From Gammaproteobacteria bacterium (GTDB lineage: Bacteria; Pseudomonadota; Gammaproteobacteria; Pseudomonadales; Azotimanducaceae): a stretch of DNA of 43,881 bases. The translations under genes and the position numbers were made by a program. The notes under the pieces are model-generated. The model had not been told where the DNA came from, made no database searches, and saw only the letters and a program-made list of their open reading frames with translations. The stretch lies in assembly GCA_009843635.1 (NCBI GenBank), contig VYDB01000080.1, positions 1 to 43,881 on the forward strand. Reading direction: 5' to 3'. Positions 34,182 to 42,287 of this stretch are shown piece by piece (the first letter of the stretch is position 1; each line of letters begins with the position of its first letter).

Positions 34182-35019
34182 TTTTTTGCTCCCGAGCGGG
34201 TTTTCGTTTGGCGAGAACGACCCTTTTCGCGTTTTCGTAGAGGTAGGCTTCCATTACGCCCGGGCGAAGCTTGTCGGCAATCTCCTCTGAGCACTCCAGA
34301 CATCGCTTCATGTCCAGAACGGGGTGGTCGGATGACCACATGACCCGGTCGCGGCCCCGCGTATTCATGAAGTCAAACAGTTCGTCGGGCAGGTATTTCG
34401 GCATCCAGGCGGAGGTCATCATGTACAGGTTCGGGTACTTGATCATCAGGCGCATGGCCGTGCCCCACCAAGGGTCCGCGCCGTGCGTCATGATGACCCT
34501 GAGCGCCGGAAAGTCCCGGCAGACCCGGTCGAGATAAATCGGGTTCTGGCTTTCGGCATCGAGCTTCGGACCTGGTATGCCCGTGAACAAGCTGAGCGGC
34601 ACGTCGAGTTCGACGCACTTGGCGTACAGGGGATAGTAGTAGGCGTGCGTCGGCGGCTTCTCCATCAGCGAGGGCATTACCCTGAACATCGTGACATGCT
34701 CGGCATCGAGCAGGTCTTCCGCCGCCCACACGCTTTCGAGCAGGCGGTTTACGTCAACGAGCGGACACAGGCTGAATCGGTTCGGATGCTGCCGCGAAAA
34801 CTCGAGAATGCGGGGTGGCGGCTTTTCCGGGTCTATGGTCAGGACGCAATGCTCGACGCCGACATCGTCCATCTCAGCGAGCAATCCGTCGATGGTGCAA
34901 TCCTGAAAGAAATCGACCCCGCGCTTGAAGTAAAACTCGTTGACGTCCTGAGTGAGCGGATTTTCCAGGTTCTCAGTAGCAAAGTTCGGATTGACGAACA
35001 GATCGATGGCTTTTCTCAC
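34171..35019 (-). CDS. Amidohydrolase family (COG2159-like) protein
   Basis: A 282-residue TIM-barrel protein, shorter than the amidohydrolase at 15062. The start DLFVNPNF lacks the usual DxHxH of this superfamily. THGADPWWG and WSSDHPVLDM carry the mid and C-terminal His/Asp residues. Without the first His pair the metal site may be reduced, as in some ACMSD-like decarboxylases or inactive homologues. It starts at GTG, with AAGGA 7 nt upstream, 36 bp after the long acyl-CoA dehydrogenase. Its 3' end overlaps the epoxide hydrolase start. Function uncertain: decarboxylase or hydrolase on a catabolic intermediate. Confidence 0.82.
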   Translation of the reverse strand: MRKAIDLFVNPNFATENLENPLTQDVNEFYFKRGVDFFQDCTIDGLLAEMDDVGVEHCVLTIDPEKPPPRILEFSRQHPNRFSLCPLVDVNRLLESVWAAEDLLDAEHVTMFRVMPSLMEKPPTHAYYYPLYAKCVELDVPLSLFTGIPGPKLDAESQNPIYLDRVCRDFPALRVIMTHGADPWWGTAMRLMIKYPNLYMMTSAWMPKYLPDELFDFMNTRGRDRVMWSSDHPVLDMKRCLECSEEIADKLRPGVMEAYLYENAKRVVLAKRKPAREQKNAV

Positions 35020-35055
35020 GGCGAGTTCCTTGTGGTTCTTTAGTGGCCCCGTCAG

Positions 35056-36294
35056 TTATTGTTTGCCGCGCCGGTCTCGCGGCAGCCCTAGCAGCTGTTC
35101 GCCGATGGCGTTTCTTTGCATGTTCGAGGTGCCGCCGCCGAGGGTGTTGGCGAGGCTCGCGAAGTAGGCGTTCAGCCAACGCCCGTTGCTCACCACCTTC
35201 GGCAGATACTGCATGGAGGTCAGGTCCTGCTGGCGTGGCGTGAGCAAGGCATCGCTGCCGATCAGGTCGAGCGCGAGTTCCGCGATGGACTCTTGGATTT
35301 TCGAGGAAAGCAGCTTGCCGGTCTGCATCTCTCCCGCCATCTTCTCGCCGAGCCCTCGCGACTCGGCCGCCATCAACCGGTCAACCAGCGTTTCCTGGCA
35401 GGCCACCCAAGCTTCGATCTGGCTAAGGCGCTGACGAATGTCCGCATCGAGAATCGCTGGATTGCCGTTCATCTGCGCTCGCTTGGCCGTTCGGCGCGCC
35501 AGTTCCACTAGGTGAGCGAACTGGCCGCTGACCACCGAGGTGTCGGCCAGCCACAGCCGCTCGTACTTCAGCACGCTCTTGGTAACGCTCCACCCGCCGC
35601 CGCGGGAGCCAATGATGTTGTCGGCAGGGATTCTGACATCGTCGAAAAACACCTCGCAAATGTCGTCGCGCACGCCATGCATGGTCTTGATGACGCGGAC
35701 CTCGATGCCTGGCGTGTCCATGGGCACGATCAGGAAGGAAACACCCCGGTGCCTCGGTTCCTCGGGCTCCGTTCGAAACACGCCGAACATCATGTTGGTG
35801 CAGTGCGCATTGCTGGTCCAGATTTTCTGGCCGTTGATCACCCAGCCATCAGGCGTCAGCTCAGCGCGGCTGGTCAGCGAAGCTAGGTCGCTGCCTGCGT
35901 TGGGCTCGCTGTATCCCTGGCACCAGTCCAGTTCTCCGGAGAGCGTCGGTGCGATGTACTCGGCTTTTTGCTCATCCGTGCCACATTCCAGCAGCGCCGG
36001 CACCAGGAACATGGGACCGTTGGGGGTGCTCTCCAGGTAGGGCACGTCGCTCAGCGCGAATTCGCGCTTGATCACCATATCCGCCCTGAGGTCCTGGGGC
36101 AGGCCACCGCCGCCGTATTCGCGCGGAAACGAACGGTGCAGCAGGCCGGCTTCTATGGCGCGCTTCTGCCAGAGAATGACCTGCTGGCGATGAGGGAGTT
36201 CGGCTTCTTGCCCCGCTAGCGGCCAACTCGACCGGCAGAACGCCCTGGCGCGTTGCCGAAGGTCGTCGTATTCGGGCCCGTAAGGACTGCTCAT
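35056..36294 (-). CDS. Acyl-CoA dehydrogenase (longer subunit of a pair)
   Basis: A 412-residue FAD-dependent acyl-CoA dehydrogenase forming an alpha-beta double bond. The middle domain has CQGYSEPNAGSDLASL (125-140) and WVINGQKIWTSNAH (151-164), the FAD and substrate contacts of the family. C-terminal helices run to QRNAIGEQLLGLPRD. The start at 36294 overlaps the preceding gene's stop by 4 bp (ATGA). Adjacent long and short acyl-CoA dehydrogenases recall the heteromeric FadE28/FadE29-type (ChsE1/ChsE2) enzymes of steroid side-chain degradation, in which one active site forms per heterodimer. Whether these two associate is inference. An upstream in-frame extension reads as nonsense and was left out. 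Confidence 0.92.
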   Translation of the reverse strand: MSSPYGPEYDDLRQRARAFCRSSWPLAGQEAELPHRQQVILWQKRAIEAGLLHRSFPREYGGGGLPQDLRADMVIKREFALSDVPYLESTPNGPMFLVPALLECGTDEQKAEYIAPTLSGELDWCQGYSEPNAGSDLASLTSRAELTPDGWVINGQKIWTSNAHCTNMMFGVFRTEPEEPRHRGVSFLIVPMDTPGIEVRVIKTMHGVRDDICEVFFDDVRIPADNIIGSRGGGWSVTKSVLKYERLWLADTSVVSGQFAHLVELARRTAKRAQMNGNPAILDADIRQRLSQIEAWVACQETLVDRLMAAESRGLGEKMAGEMQTGKLLSSKIQESIAELALDLIGSDALLTPRQQDLTSMQYLPKVVSNGRWLNAYFASLANTLGGGTSNMQRNAIGEQLLGLPRDRRGKQ

Positions 36295-37367
36295 TGGGTC
36301 CACCCGGACAGTTGCGCACAGCGCTCGCGGTGGATCTGCGGCGTGCCCAGGTAAGTGCGGTCGAACAGCGCGCGCTTGAAGTAGATCTGCACGTCGCTCT
36401 CCCAAGTGAACCCGATGCCGCCGTGCAGTTCGACCGCACCCCGAGCAATCCGCATGGCCTGATCGGTGATGTGCGCTTTCGCCATGGCAGCGCTCTTTGC
36501 TGCTGATTCCGGTTGCTCGTCGAACTCCCCGGCGGCCTTCCAAAACAGCCCGCGAGCGGTAACTGCAGCCAGGGCGTGCTCAGCGAGCTGGTGCTTGACC
36601 GCCTGAAACCCGCCGATGGGCTGGCCGAACTGTTCGCGGGTTTTCGCGTATTCCACGGTCAACTCCAGCAGCCTGTCGGCGGCACCGAAAGCGTCCGCTG
36701 CCAGCAGGACGAGCAGCGCATGGCCGAGCGCTTGGCCCGGAAGGTCGGGAAGGGCTTCCACGGCAGCCTCGTCGAAGGAGACCTCGAAAATGCTTCGGCT
36801 GCGGTCGATGCCTTGGCAGTTGCTGGCGCTGACGTTCGCCCGCTCGGCTTCCAGCACGCCGAGTTCACCATTTGCGCAGCCGATGACGAACAGGTCGGCA
36901 ACATCGCCCAAGGGCACCGTTTCGACCGTTGCGGCATTGCTGCCCCCCGGTTCAACCTGCCAATCGCACCATGCCGATCCTTTTCCGCTGCTCGATAAAG
37001 CCACGGTGCCGATGCGCTCGCCTGCCGCCAGCCCGGGAAGCAAGCGTTCCTTCTGTGACTGAGTGCCGCCGAGCGCGATCGCAAGCCCCGCCAAGGTGTG
37101 ACCCTCCAGGAACAGCGGCGCGGCGTGTCGCCCAAGCTCTTCGGAGACCAGGGCGGCTTCCATTAGGCCAAGGCCCGAACCGCCTTGGCCGGGCGGGATG
37201 CAGATGCCGGTGAAGCCGAGTTGGCTGATCCCGCTCCATAGGTCTTCGTCAAAGGTCAGGTCCGTATCGTAAGCGGTGCGCACTCGTGCGGAAGTACACT
37301 CACTGGCCAGAAAGTCGTGAAAGCCCGATTGAACGAGTTGCTGTTGCTCGGTGAGCCAGTAATCCAT
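36291..37367 (-). CDS. Acyl-CoA dehydrogenase (shorter subunit of a pair)
   Basis: A 358-residue acyl-CoA dehydrogenase. The N-terminal helical domain starts MDYWLTEQQQ. The middle domain is degenerate: the usual TEPxAGSD block is not visible, and SSSGKGSAWCDW stands there instead. The C-terminal domain is well kept (YAKTREQFGQPIGGFQAVKH and ARGAVELHGGIGFTWES). A shortened partner with a weak middle domain next to a full one is the pattern of heteromeric enzymes such as FadE28 with FadE29. It starts at ATG 37367 with no strong ribosome-binding site and is first of the four-gene minus-strand operon. Divergent SMP-30 begins 155 bp away. Confidence 0.9.
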   Translation of the reverse strand: MDYWLTEQQQLVQSGFHDFLASECTSARVRTAYDTDLTFDEDLWSGISQLGFTGICIPPGQGGSGLGLMEAALVSEELGRHAAPLFLEGHTLAGLAIALGGTQSQKERLLPGLAAGERIGTVALSSSGKGSAWCDWQVEPGGSNAATVETVPLGDVADLFVIGCANGELGVLEAERANVSASNCQGIDRSRSIFEVSFDEAAVEALPDLPGQALGHALLVLLAADAFGAADRLLELTVEYAKTREQFGQPIGGFQAVKHQLAEHALAAVTARGLFWKAAGEFDEQPESAAKSAAMAKAHITDQAMRIARGAVELHGGIGFTWESDVQIYFKRALFDRTYLGTPQIHRERCAQLSGWTQ

Positions 37368-37509
37368 GGAATTCTTAGATTTTAGGTCTGTTGGCGCTAA
37401 ATTAACGCAGGTGTGGAACAATAGCCATTGAATTTTGCAGTTCCGAGCCTAGGTAGTGATATTCTGTTGAGTTTTCATGTGCATGTTTTAGCGACATCGA
37501 CTGACGGTC

Positions 37510-37517
37510 GGGGAGGT
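37510..37517 (+). promoter_or_regulatory. Shine-Dalgarno site fixing a TTG start
   Basis: GGGGAGGT lies 5 nt before TTG at 37523 and decides the start of the SMP-30 gene. The same arrangement, strong site then 5 nt then TTG, occurs at 14557-14571. Confidence 0.7.
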
Positions 37518-37522
37518 GATCT

Positions 37523-38365
37523 TTGAATTCACGCAAGGCTCAGGTGTGGAAGAGCGGCTTCACCTTCGCGGAGAGTCCGCGTTGGCACGATGACGCGCTT
37601 TGGTTCTCCGACTTCCACGACTTTAGGGTTTATCGGGTTGCTGGCGACGGCTCGCTCGAGGTGGTGGTGGAGGTCCCGGGGGAGCCTTCCGGCCTTGGCT
37701 GGCTCCCCGACGGACGTCTGCTGGTTGTGTCAATGATCGACCGCAAGCTCATGCGGCTCGACCCGGATGGGCTCAAGGAGCATGCCGACCTCAGTGGGAT
37801 TGCCACCTACCATTGCAATGACATGGTGGTTGACGGCGAGGGGAGGGCCTATGTGGGCAACTTCGGCGCGGCCTGGGGCGATACGCCGAAACCGGCAAAA
37901 CTGGCGCGGGTGGACGCGGACGGTTCGGTCAGCGTTGCTGCCGACGATCTGGATTTCCCGAACGGTTGCGCCATTACGGCCGACGGCCGGACACTCGTTG
38001 TGGCCGAAACCGTTGGCGGACGCCTGACGGCGTTCGACCTTGATGCCTCCGGGGCGCTGCACAATCGACGGGTTTGGGCCGAAATCGAGGGTACCCCGGA
38101 CGGCATCTGCATGGATGCCGAAGGCGCCGTCTGGGTCGCGGCCGGCTCCGGTGGGGTGCTCCGGGTTGCCGACGGCGGTGAGGTCCTGGACCGGGTCGAA
38201 GTGACAGAAAACACTCCCGTGGCCTGCATGTTGGGCGGACCGGATCGGAAGACGCTTTACATTCCGACTACGATCATTGCTGGCCCGGAAGAACTCGCCC
38301 GGGAGCGCAAGTCAAAAATCGAGACCGTGGAAGTCGATGTACCGGGCGCCGGTTGGCCTGCCTGA
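37523..38365 (+). CDS. SMP-30/gluconolactonase/LRE family protein
   Basis: A 280-residue six-bladed beta-propeller lactonase. Family metal ligands can be placed at Glu17 (FAESPRW), Asn99 (CNDMVV), Asn147 (FPNGCAIT) and Asp193 (TPDGICMD); all are present. It should hydrolyse a lactone, whether sugar-derived or from Baeyer-Villiger-type oxidation of a cyclic ketone. The TTG start has GGGGAGGT 5 nt upstream. It is a single plus-strand gene, divergent from the acyl-CoA dehydrogenase operon and convergent with the toxin gene 9 bp on. Luciferase-like monooxygenases in the window could supply a lactone, which is speculative. Confidence 0.9.
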   Translation: MNSRKAQVWKSGFTFAESPRWHDDALWFSDFHDFRVYRVAGDGSLEVVVEVPGEPSGLGWLPDGRLLVVSMIDRKLMRLDPDGLKEHADLSGIATYHCNDMVVDGEGRAYVGNFGAAWGDTPKPAKLARVDADGSVSVAADDLDFPNGCAITADGRTLVVAETVGGRLTAFDLDASGALHNRRVWAEIEGTPDGICMDAEGAVWVAAGSGGVLRVADGGEVLDRVEVTENTPVACMLGGPDRKTLYIPTTIIAGPEELARERKSKIETVEVDVPGAGWPA

Positions 38366-38374
38366 CCACACCGA

Positions 38375-38746
38375 CTAGAGCAGGTTGCAGTCGTAGCGCC
38401 TGAAGCGTCGGTCGTCGCTCATCAGTTTCGTGTTTTGCGCCAAGCTCTGCGCGATTAGCATCCGGTCGAACGGGTCGCGGTGGTGAAACGGGATGTCCTT
38501 CAAGAGGACGGCATCCGTTGCCGAGAAGTCCAGAAGCTCGAACCCAAGCTGCTCAGCGCAGGCGATTGGGTCATGGTCGAAGCGCAACTTGTCGAGGGAA
38601 GCCTTGATCATGATCTCGGCTACCGAGATTGAGCTCAGATAGATGGTGTTCGCCCGGCTTTCGAGTGCTGCTCTTTTTGCCGGGGACAGTCGTTCAGGCG
38701 TGTTAAGAGCCCAGATGAAGGCATGGGTATCGACTAGGATTCGCAA
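38375..38746 (-). CDS. VapC-type PIN-domain toxin
   Basis: A 123-residue PIN-domain ribonuclease toxin. The acidic metal-binding residues are Asp6 (LVDTHAF), Glu44 (VAEIMIK), Asp91 or Asp94 (HHRDPFDRMLIAQ) and Asp111-112 near the end. HHRDPFDR is the hallmark of the PIN subgroup paired with Phd/YefM-like antitoxins. It likely cleaves RNA when unbound. The gene overlaps the antitoxin by 13 bp, so translation is coupled. All catalytic positions are kept, so the toxin appears functional. Confidence 0.92.
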   Translation of the reverse strand: MRILVDTHAFIWALNTPERLSPAKRAALESRANTIYLSSISVAEIMIKASLDKLRFDHDPIACAEQLGFELLDFSATDAVLLKDIPFHHRDPFDRMLIAQSLAQNTKLMSDDRRFRRYDCNLL

Positions 38747-38979
38747 TCATCGTCTCCATAGAACATGTTCTCGATTTCCTCATCCACTTCAAAGAACACT
38801 TGGTCGGGCACGTCAAGCTCACCTTTGAGAAACCCCAGCTTGCGCTTGCCGGCGGGCCGATGCGGCACCAAGTCGGCAATGGGGAGATTGTTTTTTGCAA
38901 TGACCACCTTCTCCCCGTGGTAAACACGATCTATCAGGTTGGAAAGGTGCGCTTTCGCTTCAGAGATGTTGACCATCAT
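38734..38979 (-). CDS. Type II antitoxin, Phd/YefM (VapB-like) family
   Basis: An 81-residue antitoxin. The N-terminal VNISEAKAHLSNLIDRVYHGEKVVIAKNN splits into the usual Phd/YefM DNA-binding fold (about 1-50). The acidic tail EVDEEIENMFYGDDD is the expected disordered toxin-neutralising segment. Start ATG 38979 is followed by a second ATG three bases on. It precedes and overlaps the PIN toxin gene. A palindrome within a promoter-like sequence 50-75 bp upstream is the likely autoregulatory operator. It is next to a zone of gene fragments, as is common for such modules. Confidence 0.9.
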   Translation of the reverse strand: MMVNISEAKAHLSNLIDRVYHGEKVVIAKNNLPIADLVPHRPAGKRKLGFLKGELDVPDQVFFEVDEEIENMFYGDDDCES

Positions 38980-39020
38980 GGTTTGACCCGCCTTGGCGCT
39001 CTCGCATCGCCCTGATGTAA

Positions 39021-39055
39021 TTGGTCAATCAGACCATATCAGGTCTGTCTGGTCA
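39021..39055 (-). promoter_or_regulatory. Palindromic operator and promoter candidate of the toxin-antitoxin operon
   Basis: The core CAGACC-6 bp-GGTCTG (39030-39047) is a perfect inverted repeat inside a longer imperfect one; the 15-bp outer arms match at 11 positions. Two direct copies of GGTCAA flank it. On the minus strand TTGACC and TCTGAT, 17 bp apart, could be -35 and -10, with the palindrome between them. This is the expected site for autorepression by the antitoxin or its complex. Confidence 0.55.
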
Positions 39056-39067
39056 ACTACGCCCGAT

Positions 39068-39399
39068 GTCCCTGTGCCGATCAACTATGCGCCGCCCGTC
39101 GAGGAGAGCATCGCCAACATCGCCAAGCGCTCGGGAAAGACCCCACGCGAGGCGGCGTATGACTGTCTGCTCGAGGACGAAGGACGAAGCTTCCTGATGT
39201 TCCCGGGCGGTGGCTACGCGCACGAGAACTACGACGCGATCCGCCAGAGTTCGTCAACGATCTCCCGGGCGGCATGCCGCGCCTGATGCAGAAGTCGTCG
39301 GGCTACGTGGCGACGTTCGTCGCCGGTGAGGCGGTTCAGGAGAACGGGCAGGCCACGGGGCTGCTGCCGGGCACCGTGCTCGGGGAAGATTCGCCCTGA
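39068..39399 (+). pseudogene. D-aminoacylase-type amidohydrolase remnant with internal deletion
   Basis: Two in-family pieces of an N-acyl-D-amino-acid deacylase-like protein are joined out of frame. The first (about 39068-39245) reads VPINYAPPVEESIANIAKR and then YDCLLEDEGRSFLMFPGGGY, ending at DAIRQ. The second (39247-39399), shifted to another frame, reads EFVNDLPGGMPRLMQKSSGY and ends at the natural-looking C-terminus TGLLPGTVLGEDSP. In complete relatives roughly 95 residues, including metal-site motifs, separate these parts. The 5' two-thirds of the gene is also missing. It is clearly non-functional. Confidence 0.75.
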
Positions 39400-39443
39400 G
39401 TCACTGCGCCCATCAGGATGACGCGAGCCCTTACCGCGAGGCG

Positions 39444-39710
39444 ATGCGCACGCCACTCCACGTCCTGCCGCCCCGGCAGCCCCAGTGGAGACGTCGGCCC
39501 GCCCAAGGGCGGGGCGTCGAGCGCGCCAACCGATCCGCCCGGATCGAGTTCTGGAGCCTCTACGACGGCCCCCTCACCGTCGCCGACGTCACGCCCAAGC
39601 TTGCCGAGCACGAGTTCTTCCACAACTACCGCCGCCCGCACTGGGCGCTGGATTGCCGGACGCCGAACGAGTACCTTGTCGGGATCGAGGATGCTGCAGG
39701 ATCCGGCACG
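39444..39710 (+). mobile_element. IS481/IS3-like transposase, C-terminal fragment
   Basis: The reading PLHVLPPRQPQ, then GVERANRSARIEFWSLYDG, then EFFHNYRRPHWALDCRTPNEYL is the end of an rve/DDE integrase-type transposase. The Glu of VERANR would be the third catalytic acid. The first two catalytic Asp residues and the DNA-binding domain are absent, and no terminal inverted repeats were found. A few residues between PRQPQ and GVERAN do not match relatives, suggesting decay. It marks an old insertion or recombination in the fragment zone. Confidence 0.75.
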
Positions 39711-39732
39711 CCTAAATTCCGAAATGTCCTGA

Positions 39733-40062
39733 GCCGCTACACCCGATTTGGAGATCAATGCGGGTATTGAATATGAATGGGGCACCGACATTGGTTCGTT
39801 CAGGGCGAAGGGGGAGGTGTACTATTCGGATGATTACGACTTCCAGATATTCGACAATAAGCAAGATCGGCAGGAGTCGTTCACGATTCTCAACTTCCAT
39901 TTGGGCTACACCAGCCCATCCGAAAGGTACTCGGTCTTGGGTTACCTCAGAAACGCCACGGAGGAGGAGCGACTGAACACTCTGTTCTTCGCGCCCCCAG
40001 TAGGCATCGTGGGCGAGCACGGTGAGCCTAGAACTTGGGGAGTGGAGTTCAATCAACGTGCG
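39733..40062 (+). pseudogene. C-terminal fragment of a TonB-dependent receptor
   Basis: After a TGA at 39730-39732 the frame reads PDLEINAGIEYEWGTDIGSF, then YYSDDYDFQIF, SFTILNFHLGYTS and VLGYLRNATEEE, and ends RTWGVEFNQR. This is the last 110 residues of a receptor barrel. The expected terminal Phe plus stop is missing: the frame runs on without interruption into the signal peptide of the next gene. The upstream 80% of the receptor is absent, replaced by the transposase fragment. It is distinct in sequence from the three larger receptors of the window. Confidence 0.75.
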
Positions 40063-40104
40063 GCTATAGCGACTAGTGGCTCGTGGGATCGCTTTGTCTC
40101 ATCG

Positions 40105-41166
40105 ATGCACTCCTTTTCCGCCCTTAGGACGAAGGCATTGCGAGGTTGCCTTAGGGTTGCGGTCACGATTGTCGGCATGCTCTTCACAGGGAGCGCAACG
40201 GGAGACCGCGCAAGCCCCCTAGAGCGGCACCGCACTTCTTGGGGCGTCCCGGATCTGCAGGGCATTTGGGACTTTCGCACACGGACACCGTTCGAGCGCC
40301 CCGTCGAGTTTGGCGACAAGGCGGTAATCACGCCGGCGGAGGCCAGGGAGTTCTTGCAGCGCCCCCACGAGGTTCTGGGCGATGATAGACCTGATGATCC
40401 GGAACTTGATCTTATCGGCGCCTACAACGAGTTCTGGCTCGACCCAGGTTCGGAACTGGACGGGGGGCGCACCTCGCTGATCGTGGATCCTCCCAACGGT
40501 CGTTTGCCGGACATGACCGCTGCGGCTCGCGAACTCATTCGGCAGTTGGTTGAAGAGCGCAGCCCTCCGGTGCGGGAAATAGCAACCAACGTCAGCAGCG
40601 ACTATCGGTTTGCACACCCTGAGACTCTAGGTCTTTCGAACCGCTGCCTTGTCGGTTTCAATGCCGGCCCTCCCATCACGCCAGGGGCGTACAACAACAA
40701 TCTGCGCATTGTGCAGACACCGGGGTATGTGGTGATTCATACCGAGATGATCCATGAGACGCGCATCGTTCCGACCGACGGGCGTTCCCACTTGCCGGCT
40801 GAAATGCGGCTGTGGTTGGGAGACTCGGTTGGACATTGGGAGGGGGATACGCTTGCGGTCGATACCACCAATTTCACTGCGAAAAAACCCGCCTTTGAGG
40901 TCCCCGGCTACACTCCCCCCATAGGGACAGCGGAAGACTTGCACTTGGTGGAACGCTTCACACGGATTGACGCTGGCCTGTTGGAATATGAGTACAGGCT
41001 GTCATCTCCTGCCAGTTTCACCCGTCCGTTCACCGCCCGTATTATGATGAAAGCTTCCACGGATAAACTGTACGAATACGCATGTCACGAAGGAAACTAC
41101 GCAATGGGTGCAATCCTGCGAGGCGCCCGAGCGCAGGAACAACGAGACCGAGCAGCCAGCGATTGA
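40105..41166 (+). CDS. Exported hypothetical protein with PDLQGIWDF motif
   Basis: A 353-residue protein. From ATG 40105 a signal peptide is visible (basic start, hydrophobic [18 protein letters not shown]). Next come [21 protein letters not shown] and [12 protein letters not shown]. The body is rich in loops, with [14 protein letters not shown], and it ends [19 protein letters not shown]. Secreted proteins with PDLQGIW and ACHEGNY blocks are widespread in acidobacteria and marine proteobacteria and lack a known function. The gene looks complete. No good ribosome-binding site precedes it, and its frame is continuous with the upstream receptor fragment, so a fusion product of 470 residues is formally possible. 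Confidence 0.65.
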   Translation: MHSFSALRTKALRGCLRVAVTIVGMLFTGSATGDRASPLERHRTSWGVPDLQGIWDFRTRTPFERPVEFGDKAVITPAEAREFLQRPHEVLGDDRPDDPELDLIGAYNEFWLDPGSELDGGRTSLIVDPPNGRLPDMTAAARELIRQLVEERSPPVREIATNVSSDYRFAHPETLGLSNRCLVGFNAGPPITPGAYNNNLRIVQTPGYVVIHTEMIHETRIVPTDGRSHLPAEMRLWLGDSVGHWEGDTLAVDTTNFTAKKPAFEVPGYTPPIGTAEDLHLVERFTRIDAGLLEYEYRLSSPASFTRPFTARIMMKASTDKLYEYACHEGNYAMGAILRGARAQEQRDRAASD

Positions 41167-41287
41167 GATTCCGAAACCGCGCTGGACAGCTTACGACGCC
41201 GTGCGTTTCGGCCTTGAACTTCCGGAAGGGGTACCGATGACGACGCAGGATCGCGCATACACGTCGCCTATCTGGTACAGCCCGTAG
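41159..41287 (+). pseudogene. C-terminal fragment of a DUF3604-type protein
   Basis: In a frame different from the preceding gene, the sequence reads [20 protein letters not shown], then [18 protein letters not shown] and stop. This is the typical end of DUF3604 proteins, which are several hundred residues long and exported. Everything upstream is missing. The fragment abuts the end of the PDLQGIW gene and precedes the convergent luciferase-like gene by 8 bp. Confidence 0.6.
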
Positions 41288-41294
41288 AGGGCAT

Positions 41295-42233
41295 TCAAGC
41301 CTCGCGCGCCCGGCGTAGCCACTGTGCAGCGTATTCCAGGTGGTCTTCGATCGTCTCGTGACCTGCATCCATGGTGGAGATGCACATGTGAGTGAACCCG
41401 GCATCCCGCGAGACCTGTGCGATCTCGGCTGCTTCCTCAAACGGAATGATCGGACCACCCGTCGTAACTCCGCAGCTCACCACGTTCTCCAGCCCGACCA
41501 AATCAGGATCACGACCGTCCGCTTCGACCAGTTCGCGGAACACGCTGGCGGTCTTGCGCGCTTCTGAAGGCGGAATCATGGGCTGCCAGCCGTCGGCGAT
41601 TCTCGCCGCGCGTTTCATAGCAACTTCCGACAAGCCGCCGAGCCACAGCGGAATTGGTTGCCTCGGTCGCGGATTGATCCCCACGCCTCTGAGGTGATCG
41701 AAATCGCCCTTGAACGTAACGGCATCTTCACGCCAGAGTCGGCGCAGGGTGTCGATTTGTTCCTCGATGCGGTGGCCCCGCGAGCGGAAGTTCATTCCAA
41801 GCGCTTCGTACTCTGCGTCGTTCCAACCGATGCCCACGCCCAGTCGCAGGCGATTGCTGCTGAGGTTTGCGACATTAGCCGCCTGCTTTGCGACGAGCGC
41901 CGTCTGCCGTTGTGGGAGGATGACGACACCGGTGGCCATTTCGATCCGTTCGGTCACGGCGGCCAGGTAGGCGAAGAGCACCATAGGCTCCTGGAACGCG
42001 CTTTTGTAGTTGTAGGGCGCACGTTTGGTATCGCTGTCGGTCTCGATCGCGTCTGTTGTGTCAAGCACCTTAAACGGATCCCAGTCTGGACGTTGTTGCG
42101 GGTCCACACCCAGCACGTGGTCGTATGCGAGCAGGTAGTCGAAGCCCTCAGCTTCCGCGGTGCGCGCAAAGTCGCGGATGGCTATGGGATCGTCAGCGAT
42201 TTCGGTTTGCGGGAATACAAGGCCTAACTTCAT
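41295..42233 (-). CDS. LLM class F420/flavin-dependent oxidoreductase
   Basis: A 312-residue luciferase-like TIM-barrel enzyme. The pattern is MKLGLVFPQTEI, then EAEGFDYLLAYDHVLG, TGVVILPQRQTALVAKQAANV, SNRLRLGVGIGWNDAEYEALG and LWLGGLSE. It resembles the F420-dependent (TIGR03619-like) subgroup, but FMN cannot be excluded. The ATG at 42233 is preferred over a TTG 15 nt upstream; neither has a good ribosome-binding site. It follows the CaiB-type gene by 54 bp on the same strand. The first 36 codons are mirrored by the severed stub at 20527-20637. Confidence 0.88.
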   Translation of the reverse strand: MKLGLVFPQTEIADDPIAIRDFARTAEAEGFDYLLAYDHVLGVDPQQRPDWDPFKVLDTTDAIETDSDTKRAPYNYKSAFQEPMVLFAYLAAVTERIEMATGVVILPQRQTALVAKQAANVANLSSNRLRLGVGIGWNDAEYEALGMNFRSRGHRIEEQIDTLRRLWREDAVTFKGDFDHLRGVGINPRPRQPIPLWLGGLSEVAMKRAARIADGWQPMIPPSEARKTASVFRELVEADGRDPDLVGLENVVSCGVTTGGPIIPFEEAAEIAQVSRDAGFTHMCISTMDAGHETIEDHLEYAAQWLRRAREA

Positions 42234-42287
42234 GGAGTTTTTTATCAATCGATTAGTAGATTCTCTGGAGCATCGCCTCGAGAGCGC

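Noticed and set aside
36295-36543. N-terminal extension of 83 codons on the longer acyl-CoA dehydrogenase
   Set aside because: The residues are low-complexity, Arg-rich and unrelated to the family, and overlap the upstream coding region; the ATG at 36294 with a 4-bp ATGA overlap is the natural start.
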